Source: Phycisphaerae bacterium
Lineage (GTDB): Bacteria > Planctomycetota > Phycisphaerae > UBA1845 > PWPN01
Direction of reading: 5' to 3'
Length of the DNA: 38,008 bases
Assembly: GCA_016928855.1 (NCBI GenBank)
Contig: JAFGKA010000537.1
Coordinates: 1 to 38,008 of the forward strand
Positions 23,812 through 31,337 of this stretch are shown here, in pieces. The position numbers and the translations under genes were made by a program. The notes under the pieces were generated by a model. That model did no database searches and was not told the DNA's origin. It saw only the letters and a program-made list of their open reading frames with translations. Numbering within the stretch: position 1 is the first letter of the stretch; each line of letters starts with the position of its first letter.

Positions 23812-24001
23812 GTTGAAACTCCTCCTCGCTGACTTCGACCGACTCATCGATCAACATGATCGGGATGCCGTCGCGGATAGGATACTTCCGCCGGTCAGCC
23901 GAATCCGTTGAGTATAGCCAATCACCGACCTGAATCAAGGCCGCATGCGTCTTCGGGCACACCAGAATACCTAACAGCTCCGGATCCAGGGACTTAGCCA
24001 C
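23780..24001 (-). CDS. Trm112-like zinc-ribbon-type small protein (UPF0434/YcaR family)
   Basis: This 73-residue protein begins VAKSLDPELLGILVCPKTHA and continues YPIRDGIPIMLIDESVEVSE, the conserved pattern of the Trm112/YcaR family. The family usually acts as an activator or partner of methyltransferases or glycolipid enzymes. Only one CP pair is visible (C in LVCPKT), as in bacterial members that have lost zinc. The GTG at 24001 follows AAGGAGGA by about 5 bases. It overlaps rpsR out of frame, so the two are probably co-transcribed and coupled. Confidence 0.85.
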   Translation of the reverse strand: MAKSLDPELLGILVCPKTHAALIQVGDWLYSTDSADRRKYPIRDGIPIMLIDESVEVSEEEFQRATTDDNQAY

Positions 24002-24149
24002 CGCTGTCCTCCTTGACGCCCGCTGCCCGGACGCCCTTGGAGCCCCATACCATAGCCACCGGCGGCCCGGCTGACAAGGGGGGCCTTCCCGCCGTCGGCC
24101 GGCCAGGCCACCCTCGCCGCGAAACGGGCGTGACGGTACGATACCGGCC

Positions 24150-25121
24150 ATGACACGCATTCTGAAGAAACCGACCATCCTCGTCGCCGAGCGCGTCAGC
24201 GATTCCGCCATGGAACGGCTGGCCGCAGCCGGCGAGCTTATTGTCCTCGAACGCTGTGACGAACAGGCGTTGATCAACGCCGTCGGCAATGCCGATGCCC
24301 TGGTGATCCGGACCTACTCGCGCGTTACGCGGCGCGTGATGGAGGCCGGCAAAAAGCTTCGCGTCATCGCCCGGGCCGGCGTCGGCATCGACAATATCGA
24401 CCTGGCCGCCGCACGGGAGTTGGGCATCCCCGTCGTACACACGCCGGCCGCCTGCACGCATGCGGTCGCCGATCTGACCGTCGGCCTGATCATCGCGCTT
24501 CAGCGTAAAATAGCCGTATTCGATGGCCGGATGCGAGCCGGCGAGTTCGCCGCGCTGCGTAAAGAGAAGCCGCTTCCGCTCGAATTGCAGCACCAGACGC
24601 TCGGCATCATCGGCATGGGACGGATCGGCAGCCAGGTCGCGCGCCGGCTGGCCCTGGGTTTCGGCATGCGCATCGTCTATCACGATATCCGCTCCATCGG
24701 GCCGTTTGCGTTCCCGGCTGAATGCATCTCCCGCGATCAAGTGTTGGCCTCCGCCGATGTCGTCACGCTGCACGTTCCGCTGACGGCCCAGACCCGAGGT
24801 ATGATCGATCGCGACGCGCTGGCCCGGATGAAACCTTCGGCGTGTCTCGTCAACACATCGCGTGGCCCGGTCGTCGTTGGGACCGATCTGGCCGACGCGC
24901 TGACACGCGGCACCATCGGCGGCGCCGCCATCGATGTCTTCGAGCCGGAGCCACCCCCACCGGGCCACCCGCTGTTCGCAGCCCCCAACTGCCTGCTGAG
25001 CCCGCACGTGGCATCGCGATCCCGCGAAGGGCTGGCCGCGATGAACGACGTCGTGGACGATGTCGTGGCCATCCTCGAAGGCCGCCAACCGACCTGGCCC
25101 GCGGCCGCGGGCGCCGAGTAA
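24150..25121 (+). CDS. D-isomer-specific 2-hydroxyacid dehydrogenase (phosphoglycerate dehydrogenase-like)
   Basis: This 323-residue NAD-dependent enzyme has the split substrate-binding and Rossmann domains of the family. The NAD motif is GIIGMGRIG (about 152-160), followed by acidic D179 in YHDIR. The catalytic triad is R238 (NTSRGP), E267 (DVFEPEP) and H286 (LSPHVAS). RAGVGIDNID matches phosphoglycerate dehydrogenases, but the C-terminal regulatory (ACT/ASB) domains of full-length SerA are missing. It may be a short SerA or a related hydroxyacid dehydrogenase. No serC or serB neighbour is present. A TACGAT box ends 8 bases before the ATG, without a recognisable -35. Confidence 0.87.
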   Translation: MTRILKKPTILVAERVSDSAMERLAAAGELIVLERCDEQALINAVGNADALVIRTYSRVTRRVMEAGKKLRVIARAGVGIDNIDLAAARELGIPVVHTPAACTHAVADLTVGLIIALQRKIAVFDGRMRAGEFAALRKEKPLPLELQHQTLGIIGMGRIGSQVARRLALGFGMRIVYHDIRSIGPFAFPAECISRDQVLASADVVTLHVPLTAQTRGMIDRDALARMKPSACLVNTSRGPVVVGTDLADALTRGTIGGAAIDVFEPEPPPPGHPLFAAPNCLLSPHVASRSREGLAAMNDVVDDVVAILEGRQPTWPAAAGAE

Positions 25122-25153
25122 GCTCCCGCGGCGCATTTCGGCGCTGCCCACCG

Positions 25154-25594
25154 CTAACGTGAAGGCTCTTCCACAGACTCTGCCCGACCTGTTGGCCTCG
25201 CGAGCATATCACGCAAACGGCGCCGAATGCTCATCCGGGTGACCAATGGCGGTCCGCACAATGTCATGTCGAGTCCGATGAAGATAAGGATCCATCTCGC
25301 CCACCACTGCTGTTCCTCTGTAATACCAGGCCAGGCGAGGCCGATCAGCCGTGGGCCCAGGAAGGCCAGACCGATCACCACAAGGGCGATACCGACCATC
25401 CATCGGCCCGTGGACTTGTTATTCATGGCCCGCCAGAACGCCTCCCAGCGTTCCGCGGGCTCAAGCCGCAACAACTCCGGAAAGATGGCCAGCGCAGCCC
25501 GCCACGCCAGCTTGCGCGTCAGGATAAGGATAAGACACGCGCCAAGCCCAAACGCGAGCAACGGGAATGGGGAGAGCATCTGTTCCTCACTCAT
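25154..25594 (-). CDS. Small membrane protein of unknown function, last gene of the DUF1460 operon
   Basis: This 146-residue protein has three hydrophobic segments: about residues 9-27 (PFPLLAFGLGACLILILT), 62-88 (WMVGIALVVIGLAFLGPRL) and 96-116 (WARWILIFIGLDMTL). A charged cytoplasmic-looking tail rich in Arg follows. No family is recognised. It follows the 413-residue secreted-protein gene by 71 bases and closes the minus-strand operon. If the operon makes a toxic peptide, a small membrane protein here could be its immunity or transport partner, but nothing in the sequence proves it. ATG at 25579 (GAGGA upstream) is an alternative start. Confidence 0.6.
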   Translation of the reverse strand: MSEEQMLSPFPLLAFGLGACLILILTRKLAWRAALAIFPELLRLEPAERWEAFWRAMNNKSTGRWMVGIALVVIGLAFLGPRLIGLAWPGITEEQQWWARWILIFIGLDMTLCGPPLVTRMSIRRRLRDMLARPTGRAESVEEPSR

Positions 25595-25665
25595 ACTCGA
25601 CGCACAGGACGACGTCGCTTGCTTTCGCATTGTCCGCACCGCGATGCCTGCGCACCACCGATGCG

Positions 25666-26907
25666 TCAATGCTCGACATCCGAGAGCCCCGTCGGCTGCG
25701 ATGCGGGGCGGCTGGCCGGAAGCTCGATACGAACCTCCCAGGATCGGCTTTCGCGGACGATGGAGGCCGGCGCCCCCAAAGCCAGGATCTGAGACACCTT
25801 CTCGCCTCCTTCGGGGGCGTCCGGCTGCCCGTCCGCAATCACCTGGCTTGGTGACTGGCGCATATCAATGACTGCATAGCCCGCCGGCGGGCGAAATTCG
25901 AAGACTCCGTCTGGAAACTCAGGGGCAGTATCGACCCGAAGGAAACGTACGACAGCGCCATCCACAACAGCGCCGTTCTCGTCGTATGTCTCCATGCGCA
26001 AGCCCAGCGGATTTCCTTCCGCATCATAGTCGTCCACCTGTTTGAGGACGCCTGGATTCCCGTTGAGACCATACGTCTCAAAACGGTACACGCGCGTATA
26101 GTCCTGCCTGTCGCAAATCATGGATACGATGCGGCTGCCTCCCTCCCCGAAGATCTCCACGCGGTCCAAGGTTGCGCCCGCCGGCCCCTTGGAGGCTTCC
26201 GGAGACACCCGAATGGTCGTGCCTCTCGCGGTCAGGCCACCCTGGGCAATGCACTCGTCGCGCTTGCCCTCGTCTCGCACAAGCCGATTATCGCTGTCCA
26301 GTCGCCCAAACGTAAGCCGGATGATCCACATATATGGCACCGTAAGCCAGTCTCTGGCCGGGCTACCGGCGTACGCAGTGTGGTCCGGAAGGACCAGCGC
26401 GCTCCGGGTCGCCCCGACGTACCGGAATGCCCGATACCCATCTGATGTCGCCCGTCCGCCCAACGTCGCATACGTTTCCGACAACCTCGTATCGGGCTCG
26501 AGATCCTTCTCCGGCGGCAGGACCGTCTGGTCCAGCCTCCAGCGTTCGCCATCGGACCGGATGCGTTGAACAAGTCGCCGCGGAACCTCCTGTTCCTTCA
26601 GCCGCAACTGAACGTTGAGCTGGATCTCCTCTTCCCGCTCCGCCGTCCTCTCGGCCTCCGGACCGTCGAGAGCATCAAGGGTGGCCTCGAATTGCTTGCG
26701 CGCGTCCTGAGCCGAGAGCTTCTTCAGCTCGAACTCCCGGTAGAAGGTGGCATCGATTCCTTCAGGCGGTTCCCGCCAGGCGGCGTCAAAAAGCCGGTGT
26801 ACCGCAGTGCTCACACTGGTGACAGCCGGCGATTCAATGTCCGCCGCGCCGCACACTCCTGCCCCGCCAGCCGTGAGAGTCCATACGACCAACAGCTTCG
26901 AGAACAT
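25666..26907 (-). CDS. Secreted protein of unknown function (413 residues)
   Basis: GGAGGA lies 8 bases before the ATG at 26907. A signal peptide (MFSKLLVVWTLTAGGAGVCGAA) is followed by a long charged helical region (about 60-110: LKKLSAQDARKQFEATLDAL, EREEEIQLNVQLRLKEQE). A beta-rich domain comes next, with many Asp/Tyr/Arg repeats (YRFETYGLNGNPGVLKQVDD, YDAEGNPLGLRMETYDENGA), a pattern like RHS/MORN-type or lipoprotein-carrier-like beta sheets. I do not recognise the family. It ends with a Pro/Ser/Ala-rich tail. It is the third gene of the operon behind the DUF1460 amidase and the Cys-rich protein, and it is likely periplasmic or surface-exposed. Confidence 0.65.
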   Translation of the reverse strand: MFSKLLVVWTLTAGGAGVCGAADIESPAVTSVSTAVHRLFDAAWREPPEGIDATFYREFELKKLSAQDARKQFEATLDALDGPEAERTAEREEEIQLNVQLRLKEQEVPRRLVQRIRSDGERWRLDQTVLPPEKDLEPDTRLSETYATLGGRATSDGYRAFRYVGATRSALVLPDHTAYAGSPARDWLTVPYMWIIRLTFGRLDSDNRLVRDEGKRDECIAQGGLTARGTTIRVSPEASKGPAGATLDRVEIFGEGGSRIVSMICDRQDYTRVYRFETYGLNGNPGVLKQVDDYDAEGNPLGLRMETYDENGAVVDGAVVRFLRVDTAPEFPDGVFEFRPPAGYAVIDMRQSPSQVIADGQPDAPEGGEKVSQILALGAPASIVRESRSWEVRIELPASRPASQPTGLSDVEH

Positions 26908-27001
26908 TGGATTCGTCCTCCGAGATGCCCGCCGACACCCACATCTGCGCCCGATTGCGAATTCGCAGATCGAATCAATATACAACCCTGGAAACACTCT
27001 T

Positions 27002-27550
27002 TCATATACCGTCACATGAGTCCCCTTGAAGGGTGCCCACATATCTGTAGTACGGCATTGAGGTCGCCGGGTCTGGCAGGCAAAGCCGGACACTGCATCC
27101 CGTGCAGGCGCCGCCCGCGACTAACACACAGACCGCGCAGCCAACGCACGCGGGCCAGCCGGCTCCGGGCACGAGACACCCGGCGCAAATATCCACGCAC
27201 TTGTCGGCCAAGATCAAGCAGGCCGCAATAGCAGTCGTGTTCGGATACATCACACACTCTTCCGATGTCCCGACTGGAACCAACGTCGCCACACACTGTG
27301 TGCGTCCGGCCATCCCCGACGGGGCCTTCGCGCATTTCCAAAAAGCTGTGGTGATCGTCAGCGACTTCCCCGCCGGGCAGATGTAGGTGTTCGGAAAGAT
27401 CACCGTGCAAGCTGGACAAGCGGTAGAACCGCCTGCGGGCACCTGCACCAAGGTAAAGCACGGACCGTAAGGAGCACCGGCCCAAGCGGGCGCAACAGCC
27501 ATGACCAGAGCTAGGATCCATACCACACAATTCGAAACAGACAGTCGCAT
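27002..27550 (-). CDS. Extremely cysteine-rich secreted protein (182 residues)
   Basis: The ATG at 27550 follows GAGGAGG by 8 bases. The signal peptide (RLSVSNCVVWILALVMAVAP, ending AWA) leaves a mature chain of about 158 residues with 18 cysteines, an even number consistent with disulfide pairing. The densest stretch, about residues 122-160, repeats C-x2-3-C units separated by short Gly/Val/Ala runs (CAGCLVPGAGWPACVGCAVC, then GGACTGCSVRLC). This resembles the layout of halocin C8-like bacteriocin domains, but I cannot confirm homology. An adhesive or metal-binding surface protein is the alternative. It sits 39 bases behind the DUF1460 amidase gene, in the same operon. Confidence 0.65.
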   Translation of the reverse strand: MRLSVSNCVVWILALVMAVAPAWAGAPYGPCFTLVQVPAGGSTACPACTVIFPNTYICPAGKSLTITTAFWKCAKAPSGMAGRTQCVATLVPVGTSEECVMYPNTTAIAACLILADKCVDICAGCLVPGAGWPACVGCAVCVLVAGGACTGCSVRLCLPDPATSMPYYRYVGTLQGDSCDGI

Positions 27551-27589
27551 TATTCTGGCCTCCTCAAGTTTTCGGAATGACCTTCTCAC

Positions 27590-28537
27590 CTATGGGAGCT
27601 TTGTACGCGTTTCGCGCATCGTGCGAACCGTGTTGTCCTGGCACGCTGCACTTGGAACATCCGCAGGCAACTCGCTGACCACCTCCGTCGCATCCGCGCG
27701 AACCCGCAAGAACATCAGGCCGCTGATCCGGGGGAACAGGTCTACGAACTGCGTGAGTGGGTCGATGCGCACTCGCGGCGGAGCGGCGTGTGCAATGGAA
27801 ACACGACCATTCTCGTCATGCACGATCAAGCCCATGTGATCACATCCCGCCCGCCTACCCACGCCGTAGATGACGAGGACGATATCGCCAGACCGCAATT
27901 CGTTAAGCGCACCAGCGATCGCGTGTCGTGGGATGAAGGCTTCGATACGCTCCTCTGTATCCTTCGTCTTCCAATCGTGCCCGAGAAACACGGTTCTTAC
28001 GCCCTCAGCGGTTGGTACGTCCTTGAACCGCTTGGGCCGGACGATGTGTGTGAATGTTTCGGCACCGGGCAGACTCGGAGTGATGTCCTCCAGAAGCCAA
28101 TCGCAGTTGTTCGGCAACCAATCGCCCAGCGTGGAGAAGTTCCGGTTCTTATAGACAACAACGCCGTTCTTGTGACGCAAACGGTCCGAGATCGCACGAT
28201 AGGATTCCCAATCATGGCTCAGGCCCATGGCCACAGCCCGCTCCAAAGCAACGACGCAGTCGGCCTCGTCATAGGCGAACCGGATCGCGTTCAGGCGGAA
28301 GGGCTGCCCGACGGCCTTATGAGCGCACCGAGCGATTCCCTCGGCCGCATTGGCCGGCGGAGCACACTTGTGACGCAGCGCCAAGAACTCGGCGAGTTCG
28401 ACATTGCTGAAAGTCTTGAACTCCCGGGCATCGAGGTCTTGGTAACGAGAGAACTCTTCGACTGTCGGGCTGGCCCGGCTAACACTGAGCACCATCAGAA
28501 GCAACGGAAGAACAGCGGGAATGGCTCGACCAAACAT
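27590..28537 (-). CDS. DUF1460 family putative amidase/peptidase (NlpC/P60-like fold)
   Basis: This 315-residue exported protein starts at an ATG with GGAGGT 7 bases upstream and a signal peptide (about residues 1-22, cleavage after SRA). The fold signature of DUF1460 enzymes is visible: catalytic Cys in YDEADCVVALERAVAMG (C94), then VVVYKNRNFSTLGDWLPNNC, which corresponds to the family's sR-H-F-dW-nn block. RSGDIVLVIYG and CDHMGLIVHDENG follow, with H234 as the likely catalytic His. The family is related to N-acetylmuramoyl-L-alanine amidases and gamma-D-glutamyl peptidases, so it probably cuts peptidoglycan stems in the periplasm. It leads the four-gene operon. Confidence 0.8.
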   Translation of the reverse strand: MFGRAIPAVLPLLLMVLSVSRASPTVEEFSRYQDLDAREFKTFSNVELAEFLALRHKCAPPANAAEGIARCAHKAVGQPFRLNAIRFAYDEADCVVALERAVAMGLSHDWESYRAISDRLRHKNGVVVYKNRNFSTLGDWLPNNCDWLLEDITPSLPGAETFTHIVRPKRFKDVPTAEGVRTVFLGHDWKTKDTEERIEAFIPRHAIAGALNELRSGDIVLVIYGVGRRAGCDHMGLIVHDENGRVSIAHAAPPRVRIDPLTQFVDLFPRISGLMFLRVRADATEVVSELPADVPSAACQDNTVRTMRETRTKLP

Positions 28538-28706
28538 AGCTCAGACCTCCGTGAGACGTGAAGGAGACTGCACCCGACGGGCAAACGCTCAACGATGGGA
28601 GCGCTCGTCGGTCTCCAATTCAGTACATAGTCGTTGGCGAATGATGCGTCCCAACCAGAGTCCACCTGAGAGTATTCCGAGACGATCATCGCACACGACA
28701 CCCATG

Positions 28707-28738
28707 ACGGGAACGGGAACGGGAACGGGAACGGGAAC
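28707..28738 (+). repeat. Hexamer repeat ACGGGA x5, G-quadruplex-type motif
   Basis: Five GGG tracts (starting 28709, 28715, 28721, 28727 and 28733) are separated by identical AAC loops of 3 bases. This meets the usual four-tract G-quadruplex pattern with one spare. On the other strand it reads CCCGTT repeated. It lies within the predicted leader of the minus-strand DUF1460 operon, so its mRNA would carry the C-rich version. Confidence 0.85.
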
Positions 28739-28759
28739 CACCGTTATGCCACTTTTAAT

Positions 28760-28803
28760 ACACTACCACAACCCAACGGTGGTGTCAATACAAAAACACC
28801 ACC
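28760..28803 (-). promoter_or_regulatory. Promoter and inverted-repeat operator of the DUF1460 operon
   Basis: On the minus strand TTGACA (28783-28788) and TAGTGT (28760-28765) are 17 bases apart. A perfect 8-bp inverted repeat (GGTGGTGT with ACACCACC, 28778-28785 and 28796-28803, 10-base spacer) overlaps the -35 box, as a repressor or activator site would. Transcription would start near 28752, about 215 bases before the DUF1460 ATG. Confidence 0.5.
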
Positions 28804-29401
28804 TCGAAGCATATTTTCGGACGATTCACCACCCCAAGGACCACCCCGGTCCCGGTCGGGACACGTGCACGCCACACGTGTGACACCCTACGACCTCAAC
28901 CACCGGCCGTCTGATTCGAGGACAGCATTCCTGGCCCGTCGGCGTCAATCGTTGGACACGCCATGATCGGCAGGGGACAACAGCGTCTCTGCCGTCATTC
29001 TCCAGGACACGGACGCCCTCCTCGCCTGTGCCGGTGCAGCTCGGGGCTCGACATATTGCCGTAGATCCACGCAAGTCGAGGAAGATCTGTGGAGGGCTTC
29101 TTCCGTCCGCGGACCCGCACCGTCCACGCCCGGTGTCAGCCGGCCGCCGATCAGGTCATGCGTGCAGGCACACTCCCCGACCCACGGCCAGGCGAGTGCC
29201 GGCGCGTGGGGCCCTGCCGATCGCTAAACAGACCCCTTTCACGAGCCGATGATCAGTGGACGAACGCACTGGATGCCCGCGATCGCGCCGCAGCCAGGCT
29301 TATCGGTCCCCCCACGGCTTGCCGGCCAGCCGGCGGCGACGGGAGGGGACGGCTTTCGATGCCGCATCGGCGGCGCGAAGGTACGGCAGCAAGGGGAAAG
29401 C

Positions 29402-30307
29402 ATGACAACCGAACGACTGAGCACGTGCCCACTCTGCGGCAAAAGGCAAATCCGCCCGGACTCCTTCGCAACATGGCAACTGAATCTGGCGCAAGACCAC
29501 GCCGTCACGCGATGCGCGCGCTGCGGCCTGCGCTTCCTCAATCCTCGCCCCGACCCGATGGCCTATGAACAGATGTACCGTGATGGCTCCGGGCCACTGT
29601 CGGAGACGTATCCACCCTCGCAAGAGTACTACGCCCACGAAGATGATGTTCGCCTCGGTGAGTACCGGACGAAGCTCGACCTGCTCGTTGAGGCGGGCGC
29701 GCGGGGCCGGCTGCTCGAGATCGGCGCGTGCACCGGTGTGTTCCTCAGCGAAGCGAGAAGGTGCGGCTTCGAGGTCGAAGGGATCGAGCCGAGCGAAGAA
29801 AACCGGCGGCGAGCACTGGAAAACCACAATCTGCGGTTACACCCAGGCGTTGCGGAGGGTCAGGATTTCGCCGACGCCAGCTTCGACGTCGTCTTCAGCA
29901 GTCATGTGTTCGAACACCTGACCGACCCCGCGGCTGTAACACGGCAGGCGTTCCGATGGCTCAGGCCGGGCGGGTTCCTGATGATCGAAGTGCCCAACCA
30001 GTTCGAAAGCTTTGCCAGTCGCCGCAAGCGATGGCTCAAGACAACCCGGCGCAAAGAGCGATCCTTCCTCTGCGTGCATCACACCGTGTTCTTCTCACGC
30101 CGCACTGTCACCACGCTGGTCAAGCGGGCAGGCTTCGTACCGCGACGGCTGCGCAATATCTACTACAGCTCCGACAGCCTCTGGCGACATCCGCTTCAGG
30201 CCGCGGGGCGGCTCATCGGCGCCGCGGCGGGCGGCAGTGCCGTTATCGAAATCCTGGCCCAGAAGCCGGTCGATCCTTACGCGATGGGCCGAAACGCCAC
30301 GGAATAA
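29402..30307 (+). CDS. Class I SAM-dependent methyltransferase with N-terminal zinc ribbon
   Basis: This 301-residue protein starts with two CxxC knuckles (C9-P-L-C12 and C38-A-R-C41) that would bind zinc. A linker is followed by a class I methyltransferase core: SAM motif LLEIGACTGVFLSEA at 104-118, an acidic end of strand 2 (VEGIEPS), and FDVVFSSHVFEHLTDP (motif with HVFEH), as in Methyltransf_11/23-type enzymes. LRPGGFLMIEVPN closes the core. This zinc-ribbon plus methyltransferase layout is common in enzymes acting on sugars in polysaccharide or lipid-glycan clusters. AAGGGGAAAGC precedes the ATG. The acceptor is unknown. Confidence 0.86.
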   Translation: MTTERLSTCPLCGKRQIRPDSFATWQLNLAQDHAVTRCARCGLRFLNPRPDPMAYEQMYRDGSGPLSETYPPSQEYYAHEDDVRLGEYRTKLDLLVEAGARGRLLEIGACTGVFLSEARRCGFEVEGIEPSEENRRRALENHNLRLHPGVAEGQDFADASFDVVFSSHVFEHLTDPAAVTRQAFRWLRPGGFLMIEVPNQFESFASRRKRWLKTTRRKERSFLCVHHTVFFSRRTVTTLVKRAGFVPRRLRNIYYSSDSLWRHPLQAAGRLIGAAAGGSAVIEILAQKPVDPYAMGRNATE

Positions 30308-30458
30308 CGCACAGACGCTACCCACGCATTATGGACTTCACTGATCGGAAATGGCGTGTGCCAAATCGGCGCGCCGCTTCTCCGGCTGCTCACGACAGCT
30401 AAATACGCCCGCCGCGCGAACCGAGGAAGGGTAATGCAGAGTCACCAGGAGGCCTGCT

Positions 30459-30941
30459 TTGTCCGTGAAGGCACAACCCGAGTTATCGGCCCTCGATGCA
30501 CTGCTCGACAAGCTCGACCGCACGGCCGAAGCCCTCGGGCAGAAGAGCGGACGCGCCAAGGGCCCCCTCTTCTCGTCCGCCACGCGCAAGCATGAGCGGC
30601 ACCGCTTCCGGTGCGACTGTGCCGTTCGGTTCTACCAACCTCATTCAAATCTGCTTACCACGATCCCGGCGCGAACGCGCAACCTGTCGAAGGGCGGCCT
30701 CAGCCTGCTGGCCCGCCGCGTCTTCCAACTCGGCGAGCCGCTCGAAGCCGAACTGCTGGAGGCTGGCCAGGCACCAAGCTACCTCGCCGGCGACGTGCGA
30801 TTCTGCCGCTACGCGGGCCTGGGCTATTACGAAATCGGCGTCCGCATGCGCCACGCCGGCGCGACGCCGGCCTTCTCACACGACCCCGCCGCCGCACGAC
30901 GCAGCCTCGTCTGGCTCGACCGGGAAAAGAACACCGACTGA
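30459..30941 (+). CDS. PilZ-domain protein, probable c-di-GMP effector
   Basis: This 160-residue protein carries both PilZ signatures: the arginine-rich R-x3-R region (RKHERHRFRCD, about residues 43-53) and N-L-S-K-G-G (about residues 74-79), which together clamp c-di-GMP. The rest of the beta-barrel follows (GEPLEAELLEAG to YEIGVRMRHAG). The N-terminal ~40 residues are a short helical segment with no motif. The start is TTG at 30459, because AGGAGG ends 6 bases before it; GTG at 30465 is too far. No obvious partner (cyclase, glycosyltransferase or pilus gene) is adjacent. Confidence 0.83.
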   Translation: MSVKAQPELSALDALLDKLDRTAEALGQKSGRAKGPLFSSATRKHERHRFRCDCAVRFYQPHSNLLTTIPARTRNLSKGGLSLLARRVFQLGEPLEAELLEAGQAPSYLAGDVRFCRYAGLGYYEIGVRMRHAGATPAFSHDPAAARRSLVWLDREKNTD

Positions 30942-31337
30942 ACTGCATTTCGCCGCAAACCGACCACAGGCGTACGATCCCCGCCCAGAGCGTTGATTCA
31001 CAAGAAAGGACCCGTTCTCCCGACGCCGCTTTCAATTGCGGCGGAGCCACATCCGTCAGATTCGTAGGTTCGTCGGGCGTGCCAGCAGACCCGCCATGTT
31101 CTTCGTGTTGGCCACAACAGTCACCTATATATGACTCTCAGAAGCAGGCGACCGTTACGTATTCTTCGTCCTCATTCCTCGTCGGGCCCGGAAGGCGGAC
31201 AGGTACGGTTTGGGGCTCGGACGACGGGCAGGCACGCTATTGACGCCACACCGGTAGCGTGGGTAGCGTGTTACCTCCGACGGGCACGACGAGCGTCCCC
31301 CGGCCGACCACCAAAGAGGAAGGAGCTTAACAGACCG
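30942..31337. other. Gene-free stretch of 396 bases upstream of a lipoprotein gene
   Basis: No coding frame is convincing. A weak promoter candidate is TTGACG (31240-31245), 18 bases, TAGCGT (31264-31269). The -10 box lies in a direct repeat GGTAGCGTG x2 (31253-31270). Nothing else is recognisable. Confidence 0.4.

Larger units (their letters stand above)
28538..29401. other. Gene-free stretch of 864 bases with promoter, operator and repeat
   Basis: No convincing coding frame on either strand. It holds the promoter region of the DUF1460 operon (28760-28803), a G-rich hexamer repeat (28707-28738) and a 10-bp palindrome CACACGTGTG (about 28873-28882). The block 28740-28840 is clearly richer in A and T than its surroundings. 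From about 28900 to 29400 I see nothing beyond the region before the methyltransferase. Confidence 0.6.

Noticed and set aside
28826-29074. Minus-strand frame of 82 residues upstream of the DUF1460 promoter
   Set aside because: Shadow-type composition, no ribosome site, and position outside the predicted transcript.
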